From Pirellulales bacterium (GTDB lineage: Bacteria; Planctomycetota; Planctomycetia; Pirellulales; Lacipirellulaceae), in the NCBI GenBank assembly GCA_020847515.1, contig JADLBW010000069.1, positions 1-64,000 of the forward strand: DNA of 64,000 nt, given 5' to 3'. The translations under genes were made by a program, and so were the position numbers. This document shows positions 55,834-64,000 of the stretch, one piece after another; within the stretch, counting starts at the first letter, position 1, and every line of letters starts with the position of its first letter. The notes beneath the pieces are model-generated. The model worked only from the letters and a program-made list of their open reading frames with translations, was not told the origin of the DNA and ran no database searches.

Positions 55834-56417
55834 GGCTCCCCGAAAACGTGTTCCTCACCCGGCTGGACGCCGCTGCCAACTGGGCCCGCAAGAACAGCCT
55901 CTGGCCCATGCCGTTTGCCACGGCCTGTTGCGGCATCGAGTTGATGGCGACCGCCTCCTCCCGGCACGACATTGCACGTTTCGGCGCCGAGGTGATGCGG
56001 TTCAGCCCCCGGCAGTGCGACCTGCTGATCGTCGCCGGGCGGGTAGTAATGAAAATGCTGCCGGTGCTTCAACGGATCTGGCTGCAAATGCCGGAGCCGA
56101 AGTGGTGCATTTCAATGGGCGCCTGCGCGTGTACCGGCGGGGTATTCGAGACCTACGCCGTAGTCCAGGGGGTCGACCGCTTCATCCCCGTGGATATGTA
56201 CGTCCCGGGATGCCCGCCGCGACCCGAGCAACTTATTGCCGCCGTTATCGACATGCAGGAGAAGATCGAAAGGACCGGCACGCTCAGCGGGCGTGAATTT
56301 GGAGGACGCACCGCGCCCGCCGGTCCCCCGCCGTTTGACATCGACGAATTGCGCCGTCGCCGCGAAGCCGTGCCGGTGGACGGGCTGGAGATTTATGATC
56401 CGCCGCGAATCGACTAA
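55824..56417 (+). CDS. nuoB: NADH-quinone oxidoreductase subunit B
   Basis: Carries the N2 [4Fe-4S] cluster that passes electrons to quinone. GTG at 55824 starts translation. All four Cys ligands are present: FATACCGIE (two adjacent Cys), CACTGG (second Cys used) and PGCPPRPEQ. 197 residues, with an extra 30-residue C-terminal tail ([13 protein letters not shown]) compared with many NuoB. Confidence 0.96.
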   Translation: MAVGLPENVFLTRLDAAANWARKNSLWPMPFATACCGIELMATASSRHDIARFGAEVMRFSPRQCDLLIVAGRVVMKMLPVLQRIWLQMPEPKWCISMGACACTGGVFETYAVVQGVDRFIPVDMYVPGCPPRPEQLIAAVIDMQEKIERTGTLSGREFGGRTAPAGPPPFDIDELRRRREAVPVDGLEIYDPPRID

Positions 56418-56528
56418 GCGCACATCGGCGCCGTTGTCAACGTGGCGACCATGAATCGTCCCCCCCAGCAGCGGCACTTGCCCTCGGCAGGCGTTGAGCT
56501 GCGCCGGCAACACACGAAACCACCGACT

Positions 56529-57020
56529 ATGTTAGCGATCGGCGAAGTCCAATCTGAATTCGGGCCGGAGGTCGCTGAATCGACGTTTCGGGACAATCGC
56601 CGCCTCTATGTTCCAGCAGACAAGGCATATGCCCTGCTTGCCTGGCTCAAGCAAGCCCGCGGCTTCGATATGCTGGTCGACGTCACGGCGGTCGACTATC
56701 TGGATTATCCCGACGCGTCAGATCGTTTCCACGTCGTGTACCTGCTGCTGAATATGGCGACTAAAGAGCGGCTGGTTGTCAAAACCGCCCTGAATCCGCC
56801 CGACCCCGAATTGCCCACCGTCGTCCCCTTGTGGAAAGGCGCCGACTGGATGGAGCGCGAGGTATTTGACATGTTCGGCATTCGGTTTGCCGGCCATCCG
56901 GACCATCGCCGTATCCTGATGCCGGACGAGTTTACGGCCTTTCCGCTGCGAAAGGATTACCCCTGCAAGGGGCTCGGCGAGCGGCACAATTTTCCGGTGA
57001 TTACTCGTTCCGAATCTTAG
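56529..57020 (+). CDS. nuoC: NADH-quinone oxidoreductase subunit C
   Basis: 30-kDa-type peripheral-arm subunit. ATG 56529 ([12 protein letters not shown]) is used because the family begins there; ATG 56451 or GTG 56442 would add unmatched residues. Signature [39 protein letters not shown] is complete. No Shine-Dalgarno is evident for any start. About 163 residues; not fused to NuoD. Confidence 0.93.
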   Translation: MLAIGEVQSEFGPEVAESTFRDNRRLYVPADKAYALLAWLKQARGFDMLVDVTAVDYLDYPDASDRFHVVYLLLNMATKERLVVKTALNPPDPELPTVVPLWKGADWMEREVFDMFGIRFAGHPDHRRILMPDEFTAFPLRKDYPCKGLGERHNFPVITRSES

Positions 57021-57114
57021 ATCAGCCCCTATCCGGGGCTGCATCGCCACATTCATCAGCAACAGCAGAATTACGCCAAACGCCGCCCGGCGATAACCGC
57101 CTGAGCGCCAATAA

Positions 57115-58335
57115 ATGCCCCTCGAGCTAGCCGAAACATCCGATCCCGGCGCCGCCGATCAGGAATACCTGTGGACGCTGAACTTCGGTCCGCAGCATCC
57201 GGCCACGCACACCACGCTGCGCCTGGTGCTGACGCTCGACGGCGAAAACGTCGTCGATGCGGCGCCGCACATCGGTTATCTCCACAGCGGTTTCGAGAAG
57301 TTAGGCGAGTATCTCGATTTCAATCAGTACGTGACGATCGTCGATCGGATGAATTACATCTCGCCGATCGCCAACGAATTGTCGTGGCATCACACGGTCG
57401 AAAAGCTGCTGGGCATCGAAATTACGCCCCGGTGTAAATACGTCCGCACGATTCTCGGCGAATTGATGCGGATTCACGATCATCTGCTGAACGTCGGCGC
57501 TGTCGCGCTGGACCTCGGTGCGTTTACCGCGTTCCTGTACGCCTTTACGCAGCGAGAGCGGATCTACGACATCGCCGAATACGCCTCGGGTCAGCGGTTC
57601 CACTCGAGTTACACCCGCGTCGGCGGCGTATTGTTCGACGTGAACAACGACTGGGCGGAAAAAGTCCGCCAGTTCGTCGAAGGCTTCAAGCCCGTGCATG
57701 CCGAGCTGCATCGCCTGCTCACGCGGAATCGAATCTTCATCGATCGCACCAAGGGCATCGGCGTGCTTACGGCCGAGGACGCGATCAACATGAGCGTCAC
57801 CGGGCCGCTGGCGCGGGCCAGCGGGGTGGTTCGCGACCTCCGTAAGGACGAGCCGTACCTGGCGTATCCGGACCTCGACTTCAAGATCGTCTGCGCCCGC
57901 GGCGGCGACTGCTACTCCCGCTACGTCGTCCGCATGCAGGAGATGCAGGAAAGCCTGAAGATCATCGAGCAGGCCGTGGAGAATATCCCCGCCGGGCCGA
58001 TCAACGTCGACGCCGTGACCGACATTACCTTGCCGGCCAAGCCCGCTGTGTATCGCAGCATCGAGGGATTAATCCAACACTTTGAAGTGCTTATGCCCAA
58101 CCGCGGCTATCCCGTGCCGCTGGACGAGGGGTACGGCGCCACGGAATCCCCCAACGGCGAGCTCGGCTTTTACATCGTCGGCGACGGCACGACGCGGGCC
58201 TATCGCGCCCGGACGCGGCCGCCGTCGTTCATTCACTTTGCGATTTTTCCGCATTTGATACGCGGACACACGCTTAGCGACGTGGTCGCCGTGCTGGGCA
58301 GCCTGAACATCATCGCGGCGGAGCTCGATCGCTGA
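57115..58335 (+). CDS. nuoD: NADH-quinone oxidoreductase subunit D
   Basis: 49-kDa-type subunit that forms the quinone chamber. Family motifs: FGPQHPATHTTLRLVLTLDGENV, HIGYLHSGFEKLGEYLDFNQYVTIVDRMNYISP, RIHDHLLNVGAVALDLGAFTAF and ESPNGELGFYIVGDGTTRAYRARTRPPSFIH. His and Tyr quinone-site residues fall in those stretches. 406 residues, ordinary. Spacing to nuoC is 95 bp and to nuoE about 145 bp, both without promoter-like sequence. Confidence 0.97.
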   Translation: MPLELAETSDPGAADQEYLWTLNFGPQHPATHTTLRLVLTLDGENVVDAAPHIGYLHSGFEKLGEYLDFNQYVTIVDRMNYISPIANELSWHHTVEKLLGIEITPRCKYVRTILGELMRIHDHLLNVGAVALDLGAFTAFLYAFTQRERIYDIAEYASGQRFHSSYTRVGGVLFDVNNDWAEKVRQFVEGFKPVHAELHRLLTRNRIFIDRTKGIGVLTAEDAINMSVTGPLARASGVVRDLRKDEPYLAYPDLDFKIVCARGGDCYSRYVVRMQEMQESLKIIEQAVENIPAGPINVDAVTDITLPAKPAVYRSIEGLIQHFEVLMPNRGYPVPLDEGYGATESPNGELGFYIVGDGTTRAYRARTRPPSFIHFAIFPHLIRGHTLSDVVAVLGSLNIIAAELDR

Positions 58336-58478
58336 AGTAGTAGGACGGCCGCCCTGGGTGGGACTACGGATTACAGAACAAGGAAAAAACGAAGAAACGC
58401 CAATCGCCGCTGATCTGTGCAAGCCACCTGTTGCCGATCCTTAGCGACGCCAAGCGTTCCAATTGCCTGTTGCGACAG

Positions 58479-58946
58479 ATGGTCTTAACTGAACAGATAC
58501 GCCAGCGGATTCGGGCGGAGTTTCCCAAGTACCCGGACAAGCGCGCGGTCGTTTTGCCGGCGCTGCACATCGTGCATGACGAACTTCGCTCTGTATCCTC
58601 CGCGGCCCTTGAGGAAATTGCCGAGCTGCTTGAGATCCACCCCGCCGAGATTCACGATGCGATGTCGTTCTACCAGTTCTTCCGCGAGGAGGACCGGCCG
58701 CTCGGCAAGCGTCGCGTGTGGGTATGTCGCAGCATCTCGTGCGCCTTGCGCGGCGGCGAGGAGCTGCTCGAGTCGCTCAGCCGCAAGTGGCATGTCGGTC
58801 CCGGCGGCACTACCGCCGATGGCAGCGTGTCGCTCGAGTACGCCGAGTGTCTCGGGGCCTGCGAAGGCGCGCCCTGCATATTGGTGAATGATGAATGCCA
58901 TACGAACGTAACTGCGGAGGAGGTGGAGCGGATCGTCGAGCAGTGA
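58479..58946 (+). CDS. nuoE: NADH-quinone oxidoreductase subunit E
   Basis: 24-kDa-type subunit with the N1a [2Fe-2S] cluster. Thioredoxin-like fold with ligands CRSISC and ECLGACEGAP. ATG 58479 (MVLTEQIRQ) is chosen; the ORF-track TTG adds 16 unmatched residues. FYQFFREEDRPLGKRRVWVCRS is the usual helix-strand lead-in. About 155 residues. Confidence 0.94.
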   Translation: MVLTEQIRQRIRAEFPKYPDKRAVVLPALHIVHDELRSVSSAALEEIAELLEIHPAEIHDAMSFYQFFREEDRPLGKRRVWVCRSISCALRGGEELLESLSRKWHVGPGGTTADGSVSLEYAECLGACEGAPCILVNDECHTNVTAEEVERIVEQ

Positions 58947-59033
58947 GCCCTTCGGCCTCCGATTCAAGCGGCGCGTTGAGCCGCGGCCAGCGCCCGCTGA
59001 CCCCTGACGCCTCGTTCCTGCCCCGTGCACCTA

Positions 59034-60371
59034 ATGCCTGCTTTCGAACCAGTCCTGCTGGCCCGCATCAATAAGCCGAACAGCGCCTCGCTCGAAACCT
59101 ATCGGGCCGACGGCGGTTATGCTGCGCTGCAAAAAGCGCTAACCATGGCGCCGGCCGACATCGTCGCCATGGTGAAAGACGCCGTCCTTCGCGGCCGCGG
59201 GGGCGCGGGTTTTCCAGCGGGGCTAAAATGGACCTTTCTGCCGAAGGACCATCCCGGCCCCATTTATCTGTGCGTCAACGCCGACGAGAGCGAGCCCGGC
59301 ACCTTCAACAACCGCATCCTGATGGAACAGGATCCCCATCAGCTTATCGAGGGGATCGCCGTCGCCTGCCATGCCATTCGCTCGAACACCGCCTATCTAT
59401 ACATCCGCTACGAGTATGGCCGCAGTTATCGGGTCCTCGATGCGGCGATCAAGGAGTGCTACGCCGCGGGGCTTTTGGGCAAGAACATCCAAGGTTCGGG
59501 CTTCGACCTCGACGTTCACCTGCATCGCGGCGCGGCCGCCTACATCTGCGGCGAAGAAACGGGCCTAATCGAAAGCCTGGAGGGCAAGCGGGCATGGCCC
59601 CGGATCAAGCCCCCCTTCCCCGCGATTGAAGGGCTCTTCCGCAAGCCCACGATCGTCAACAACGTCGAGACGCTATGCTGCGTGCCGCACATCCTCAATC
59701 GGGGCGTCGAGTGGTTTAAATCCCTGGGCGTGCCGCCCGATCCGAGCAACCCCCGCGACCTCGGCAGCTTCGGTCCGAAGCTGTACTGCATCAGCGGCCA
59801 CGTGAACAAGCCGGGCTGCGTCGAGCTGCCGCTGGGCGTCACCGCGCGCGAGCTGATCGAGGAACACGCCGGCGGCGTTTGGAAAGGCCGACAGGCCAAG
59901 GCCGTCGTTCCCGGCGGCATCAGCATGGGCTTTCTGTCCGCCGACGAACTGGACACGCCGCTGGATTTCAACGGCCCCATCAAAGCCGGCTGCCTGGGCC
60001 TCGGCACGGCCGCCGTCATCGTCGTCGACGACCAGACCAGCATGGTCGACGTCCTCTACAACTGCTGTCGCTTCATGTCCCATGAATCGTGCGGCCAGTG
60101 CACGCCCTGCCGCGAAGGAACGAAGTGGATGACGCGCATCCTGGAGCGGATTCGCGTCGGCCATGGCAAACTCGAAGATCTCGACACGCTGGTCGAGGTC
60201 GCCGGGTCAATGGGCATCATTCCCGGCACGACGATTTGCGGGCTTGCCGACGGCGCCGCCTGGCCGGTGAAGAATGCCATCAAGAAATTCCGTTCAGAGT
60301 TTGAGGAATATATCAATAGCGGCCGGCGCACAATGACGCCTGCTCAGGAGTTAATGGCGGGCGCCCACTGA
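59034..60371 (+). CDS. nuoF: NADH-quinone oxidoreductase subunit F
   Basis: 51-kDa-type subunit that oxidises NADH. NADH and FMN sites are seen in GRGGAGFPAGLKW and NADESEPGTFNNRI. The N3 [4Fe-4S] ligands are in ESCGQCTPCREG plus the later Cys in TTICGLADG. ATG 59034 gives the usual N-terminus; GTG 59025 is the ORF-track start. 445 residues. Confidence 0.97.
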   Translation: MPAFEPVLLARINKPNSASLETYRADGGYAALQKALTMAPADIVAMVKDAVLRGRGGAGFPAGLKWTFLPKDHPGPIYLCVNADESEPGTFNNRILMEQDPHQLIEGIAVACHAIRSNTAYLYIRYEYGRSYRVLDAAIKECYAAGLLGKNIQGSGFDLDVHLHRGAAAYICGEETGLIESLEGKRAWPRIKPPFPAIEGLFRKPTIVNNVETLCCVPHILNRGVEWFKSLGVPPDPSNPRDLGSFGPKLYCISGHVNKPGCVELPLGVTARELIEEHAGGVWKGRQAKAVVPGGISMGFLSADELDTPLDFNGPIKAGCLGLGTAAVIVVDDQTSMVDVLYNCCRFMSHESCGQCTPCREGTKWMTRILERIRVGHGKLEDLDTLVEVAGSMGIIPGTTICGLADGAAWPVKNAIKKFRSEFEEYINSGRRTMTPAQELMAGAH

Positions 60372-60477
60372 ACACGCGTCTGCACGCCGCCCGGAATCTG
60401 CGTTGGCCCTGGTCGTGGAAGCGACCCGTCCAATTTCAGCGGCCAGCGGTAATCGGGCGCATCCCCTCAAGAACCAT

Positions 60478-62154
60478 ATGCCAACGGCAATCATCAATAA
60501 CCAACAGATCGAGCTGAAAGAGGGCGAGCGGCTCAACTGCATTCAGGCCGCGCAGCGCATCGGCTTCGAAATTCCCCATTACTGCTGGCATCCGGCGTTG
60601 TCGGTCGTGGCTAGCTGCCGCATGTGCCTGGTGGAAGTCGGCGAGAAAAAGCCCGACGGCTCCGTCGTCATGCAGCCTAAGCTGGTCCCCGGTTGCCAAA
60701 CGCCCGTGAAGGACGGCACGGTTGTCGTCGCCGACAGCCCGAAAGTGAAGGCGGCGCAGCAGGCGACCCTCGAATACCTGCTGCTTAACCATCCGCTCGA
60801 CTGCCCCACCTGCGACCAGGCGGGTGAATGCGGCCTGCAGGACTATAGCTACAAATACGGTCGCGGCTACAGCCGCCTGCAAGAGCCGAAGAACATCAAG
60901 CCCGACAAGGACTACATCGGCGACCACATTACCTTGTTTACTGATCGGTGCATCATGTGCACCCGCTGCGTGCGTTTTACGCGGGAGTATAGCGGCACCA
61001 GCGAGCTGCAGGTCGTCGCCCGCGGCTCGGACGAAGAGATCGACGTCTTTCCCGGCCGGCCGTGCAACAACGAGCTCGCCGGCAATGTGGTCGATCTGTG
61101 CCCCGTCGGCGCCCTCTGCAGCAAGGACTTCCTCTACCAGCAGCGGGTCTGGTGGCTCAAAGAGACCAGCAGCGTGTGCCCCAACTGCAGCACCGGGTGC
61201 AGCATCCAGGTCGATCAGAACGACGACTGCGTCTACCGCCTGACGCCGCGGACCAATCCGCTGTCGCAGGGGCACTTCATGTGCGACCAGGGGCGGTTCG
61301 GCTGGAAATACATCCATGCGGAGAATCGGCTCACGTTCCCGATCCGCCGCAAGAACGGTCAAATACGCACCCGCGACTGGGACGATATCATTCCCTCGCT
61401 CCAGAAGGCCCTGACCAAGGCCGCCGCCCGGGCGCCCGAAAAGTGCGCCGCGATCTTCTCCCCTTGGATGGCCTGCGAGGAAGCCTTCATTCTGGCTAGC
61501 TATTTGCGAAGCCTCTCGCCGAAGTTCCGGCTGGCGCTCGGCCCGGTCCGCGTCGCCGGCGAGGACGATACCTATCCCAAGGACTTTTACGGCCGCCCGT
61601 TGGAGCCGGTGCGATTTACCATTCGCGCCGAGAAATGCCCCAACCGCCGCGGCGTGAGCATGGTGCTGGAGCATTTCGGCAGCGTGGCGACGATGGGGGA
61701 CGTCGTCGCCCAGGCGTCCGAACTGGAGGCCCTCTACGCCGTCGGCGGCGATCCATGGGGCTGGCTCGAACCCGTGCAAGCCGAAGCGCTCAGCCGCGCC
61801 GCGCTGACCGTAGTGCAAGACATTTTCCCGTCGGCGCTCAGCGAACAAGCCGATTACGTCCTCTCGGGCGGATCGTTCGCCGAGCGCGATGGCAGCTTTG
61901 TTAACTATAAGGGCTTGGCGCAGGAGATACGCCGAGCGATTCGAGCGCCCGACGGCGCTCGGCCCGACGGGCGCATCTTGTGGGAATTGTCCGGTCGCCG
62001 CGGGTTATTTAGCGCGGCGGCAATTCGCCGGGAAATGGCCGAAGCGATTCCTGCGTTCGCCGCGTTCGCCGCCGGGTCGCTCGGCGAGTCGGGCGTCATA
62101 CTGAACGAACACGGAGCGCCCCAGGCGAAGGTTGTCGCCGCTGTCGAGAAATAA
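60478..62154 (+). CDS. nuoG: NADH-quinone oxidoreductase subunit G, compact form
   Basis: Electron-relay subunit. ATG 60478 starts MPTAIINNQQIEL. N-terminal [2Fe-2S] ligands: HYCWHP, SCRMC and PGCQ. Then the His-Cys3 cluster in NHPLDCPTCDQAGEC, the C-x2-C-x2-C cluster in CIMCTRC with CPVGAL, and a further C-x2-C-x3-C (CPNCSTGC) with a Cys in FMCDQGRF that could bind a fourth [4Fe-4S] centre. The molybdopterin-like C-terminal region is much shortened: about 558 residues in total versus 700-900 in most NuoG. The region after residue 375 jumps straight to FAERDGSFVNYKG. The ends are intact, so it is an internal compaction, not a truncation. Confidence 0.93.
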   Translation: MPTAIINNQQIELKEGERLNCIQAAQRIGFEIPHYCWHPALSVVASCRMCLVEVGEKKPDGSVVMQPKLVPGCQTPVKDGTVVVADSPKVKAAQQATLEYLLLNHPLDCPTCDQAGECGLQDYSYKYGRGYSRLQEPKNIKPDKDYIGDHITLFTDRCIMCTRCVRFTREYSGTSELQVVARGSDEEIDVFPGRPCNNELAGNVVDLCPVGALCSKDFLYQQRVWWLKETSSVCPNCSTGCSIQVDQNDDCVYRLTPRTNPLSQGHFMCDQGRFGWKYIHAENRLTFPIRRKNGQIRTRDWDDIIPSLQKALTKAAARAPEKCAAIFSPWMACEEAFILASYLRSLSPKFRLALGPVRVAGEDDTYPKDFYGRPLEPVRFTIRAEKCPNRRGVSMVLEHFGSVATMGDVVAQASELEALYAVGGDPWGWLEPVQAEALSRAALTVVQDIFPSALSEQADYVLSGGSFAERDGSFVNYKGLAQEIRRAIRAPDGARPDGRILWELSGRRGLFSAAAIRREMAEAIPAFAAFAAGSLGESGVILNEHGAPQAKVVAAVEK

Positions 62155-62275
62155 TCCCCGCCGTCCCGGAAAGCGCGCAGCAGCATTACCGGCTTTCCCC
62201 TGCCAGACCAGACGCCAGAACCCGGAAAACAGCGCCCGCCCGACGCCACTGCTGACGCGGCGCGGCTAATTGACG

Positions 62276-63448
62276 ATGGCCGATTTAATCACCACCCTCC
62301 TGACAATCGCCGTTGCCGTGGGAGCGATCCTCACGACGGTCGCCTACCTGATCCTGCTGGAGCGCAAACTATCCGCCTGGATGCAGGATCGCCGCGGCCC
62401 CAATCGCGTCGGCCCCTTCGGCGTATTCCAACCCCTGGCCGACGGGCTGAAGTTCTTGATCAAGGAGGACGTCATTCCGGCCCGTGCCGACAAGGTGATG
62501 TTCCTGGCGGCCCCCTGCATCGGCCTGCTGACCACGCTGCTGGCCTTCGCGGTGGTCCCGTTCGGTCCGGTGAACGACCAGCCGGCGTATTTGCGATTTA
62601 TCATCGCCCCGCATGTCGATATCGGCATCGTCTTTATCTTTGCGGTGACCAGCCTGGCGGTGTACGGCGTCATTCTGGGGGGCTGGGCGTCCAATAACAA
62701 ATACAGCGCCTTAGGCTCGCTTCGAGCCAGCGCGCAGGTCATTAGCTACGAAATTCCGCTGGGCATGTCAGTGCTCGGCGTGGCGCTGTTGGGCGGCACG
62801 TTGAATCTCGAAAACGTGGTTGCCGCGCAAGCCCAAGGCGGCTTCTGGCAGTGGTATATCTGGACCCAGCCCCTGGCGGCCCTGATCTTCTTTACCAGTG
62901 CGCTGGCTGAAGCCAACCGTTTGCCGTTCGACCTCTCCGAATGCGAGCAGGAACTTGTGGGCGGCTACCACACCGAGTACAGCGCCATGAAGTTCGCGCT
63001 GTTCTTCCTCGGCGAATACACGCATGTCATCACGATGAGTTTCCTGACGGTCATCTTGTTCTTCGGCGGCTGGCATTTTCCCTGGATCGCCACGCCTGGG
63101 TCCGCCTACGTCGGGGCCTGGCTCGTCAAGGTGCTGGTACTGTTGTCCAAAGTATTCAGCGTCATCGTGTTCATCATGTTGATTCGGTGGACGATTCCGC
63201 GATTCCGGTTCGATCAGCTTATGAACCTGTCCTGGAAAGCGCTAATTCCCCTCTCGCTGGCGAACATGATCGCCGTCATGACGGTACGCCAATTCGGATG
63301 GAACCGCTGGTGGCTGCTGCCGATTTCAATTGGCCTGTTTTGCTTCGTCGGAATCATCGGCGTCAGCGCCAAACGGGCCGAAATCCGCCATCGGCACGGC
63401 GCCTCGCAGGGGGCGGGCCTTCATCCATTGGGAGGAGCGGGGATTTAG
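62276..63448 (+). CDS. nuoH: NADH-quinone oxidoreductase subunit H
   Basis: Membrane subunit next to the quinone channel. ATG 62276 is used; the ORF-track TTG is not needed. Eight helices. Conserved ERKLSAWMQDRRGPNRVGPFGVFQPLADGLKFLIKED and LAEANRLPFDLSECEQELVGGYHTEYSAM match the family core. 390 residues. C-terminus ends in a hydrophilic tail rich in His/Ala/Gly. Confidence 0.97.
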   Translation: MADLITTLLTIAVAVGAILTTVAYLILLERKLSAWMQDRRGPNRVGPFGVFQPLADGLKFLIKEDVIPARADKVMFLAAPCIGLLTTLLAFAVVPFGPVNDQPAYLRFIIAPHVDIGIVFIFAVTSLAVYGVILGGWASNNKYSALGSLRASAQVISYEIPLGMSVLGVALLGGTLNLENVVAAQAQGGFWQWYIWTQPLAALIFFTSALAEANRLPFDLSECEQELVGGYHTEYSAMKFALFFLGEYTHVITMSFLTVILFFGGWHFPWIATPGSAYVGAWLVKVLVLLSKVFSVIVFIMLIRWTIPRFRFDQLMNLSWKALIPLSLANMIAVMTVRQFGWNRWWLLPISIGLFCFVGIIGVSAKRAEIRHRHGASQGAGLHPLGGAGI

Positions 63449-63590
63449 AAGACGTGCCGTTGCACCCCCGGTGGCCGGGGCCATAGGCGATCCCAGTGGC
63501 TGGCGCCATGCGCCCTCGGGATTCAAAAATCAGCCGAGTTGTCCCGCGCCGCTTCCGCTGCGAACCGCCAATATCTAGACTGCTGATTCC

Positions 63591-64000
63591 ATGACTGCTG
63601 CTGCCGATAATCAGGACGTCATCTGGGTCGAGGAGCCCGAAATTGGCTTTTGGGAGGCTACGTTCCTTCCGGCAATTGTCGAGGGTCTGAAGACCACGAT
63701 CCGCCACGTCACCAATTACCAGCCGGTGACGCAGCAGTATCCTGAGGAAAAGCCCATTTTGCCGCTCCACTACCGCGGCGTACATCGGCTCAATCGGGAC
63801 GAACAGGGCCGCGTCAAGTGCGTGGCGTGCATGCTCTGCGCCACCGCCTGTCCGGCGAACTGCATCGACATCCTGGCCGCGGCGGCCCCCCCGCAGTGGC
63901 CCGATCGCGACAAATACCCCGCGTCTTTCGTGCTGGACGAGCTTCGCTGTATCTACTGCGGCATGTGCGAGGAAGCCTGTCCCGTGGACGCGATCGAATT
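63591..64000 (+). CDS. nuoI: NADH-quinone oxidoreductase subunit I (partial, runs off window)
   Basis: Ferredoxin-like subunit carrying the N6a and N6b [4Fe-4S] clusters. ATG 63591; 136 codons are in the window and the frame is open at the end. The first cluster motif is CVACMLCATACPANC and the second is CIYCGMCEEACPVDAI, both complete. The leading stretch (WEATFLPAIVEGLKTTIRHV) is the usual membrane-facing amphipathic helix. The 142-bp spacer after nuoH has no clear element. Confidence 0.95.
   Translation, partial: MTAAADNQDVIWVEEPEIGFWEATFLPAIVEGLKTTIRHVTNYQPVTQQYPEEKPILPLHYRGVHRLNRDEQGRVKCVACMLCATACPANCIDILAAAAPPQWPDRDKYPASFVLDELRCIYCGMCEEACPVDAIE

Noticed and set aside
60436-61848. 470-residue minus-strand ORF opposite nuoG
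   Set aside because: Its codons are the reverse of conserved iron-sulfur motifs; no recognisable family.

Overview
The window is a 64 kb stretch of a GC-rich bacterial chromosome, and the gene content points to a planctomycete, probably of the Pirellulales type. The clearest lineage signals are a DUF1559 pseudopilin-like protein with an H-x9-DG motif, a DUF1598 protein, a DUF11 lipoprotein, a soluble squalene-cyclase-repeat protein with one N-terminal membrane anchor, and many short monocistronic units separated by spacers. No phage, insertion sequence, CRISPR array, rRNA or tRNA gene was found. Base composition looks even throughout, so I see no genomic island.

Layout. 0-9.5 kb: a Cu+-exporting P-type ATPase, a secreted sialidase, a polyphosphate-glucokinase-like ROK kinase behind a near-perfect sigma-54 promoter, a DUF2231-Rieske membrane protein, small stress-type genes (Lys/Ala-rich tail protein, NTF2-like), an SDR oxidoreductase, a macrodomain protein, RpiB and a GNAT acetyltransferase. 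9.6-20 kb: ispD, tyrS, DUF1559, glycerate 2-kinase, DUF1598, DUF11 lipoprotein, a stand-alone LigD-type phosphoesterase domain and an anchored protein of unknown function. 20-31 kb: lysS, a LolC/LolD-like lipoprotein-export ABC pair, a branched-chain aminotransferase, a secreted unknown, recJ, rpmG (bL33, too short for the ORF track) and the squalene-cyclase-repeat protein. 31-42 kb: a 650-bp convergent spacer with two intrinsic terminators, an AtuA/enoyl-CoA-hydratase pair, a primary-type sigma factor, and a leftward group of uvrA-like, GH2-like, ThiF/MoeB-like and Ser/Thr kinase genes. 42-48.5 kb: a small membrane protein, a cupin, ligA, a serine beta-lactamase-fold hydrolase and a LamG-purple acid phosphatase-like protein. 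48.5-55 kb: a beta-mannan utilisation locus (LacI regulator divergent from GH130 phosphorylase, sodium:solute symporter and secreted GH5 mannanase). 55.4-64 kb: the respiratory complex I operon nuoA-B-C-D-E-F-G-H-I, cut by the window end inside nuoI, with a shortened nuoG.

How the parts work together. The mannan locus is a self-contained pathway: GH5 cleaves polymer outside the cytoplasm, the symporter imports product, GH130 phosphorolyses it, and the LacI regulator probably acts at a palindrome overlapping the GH130 -35 element. The nuo genes form one tightly packed operon with a plausible promoter 5' of nuoA. The most informative regulatory signals are the sigma-54 promoter before the ROK kinase, a Fur-like palindrome just downstream of a strong promoter before DUF1559, and a 17-bp imperfect stem-loop that covers the Shine-Dalgarno of the GNAT gene. 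All functional calls rest on reading the sequence; no database search was possible.
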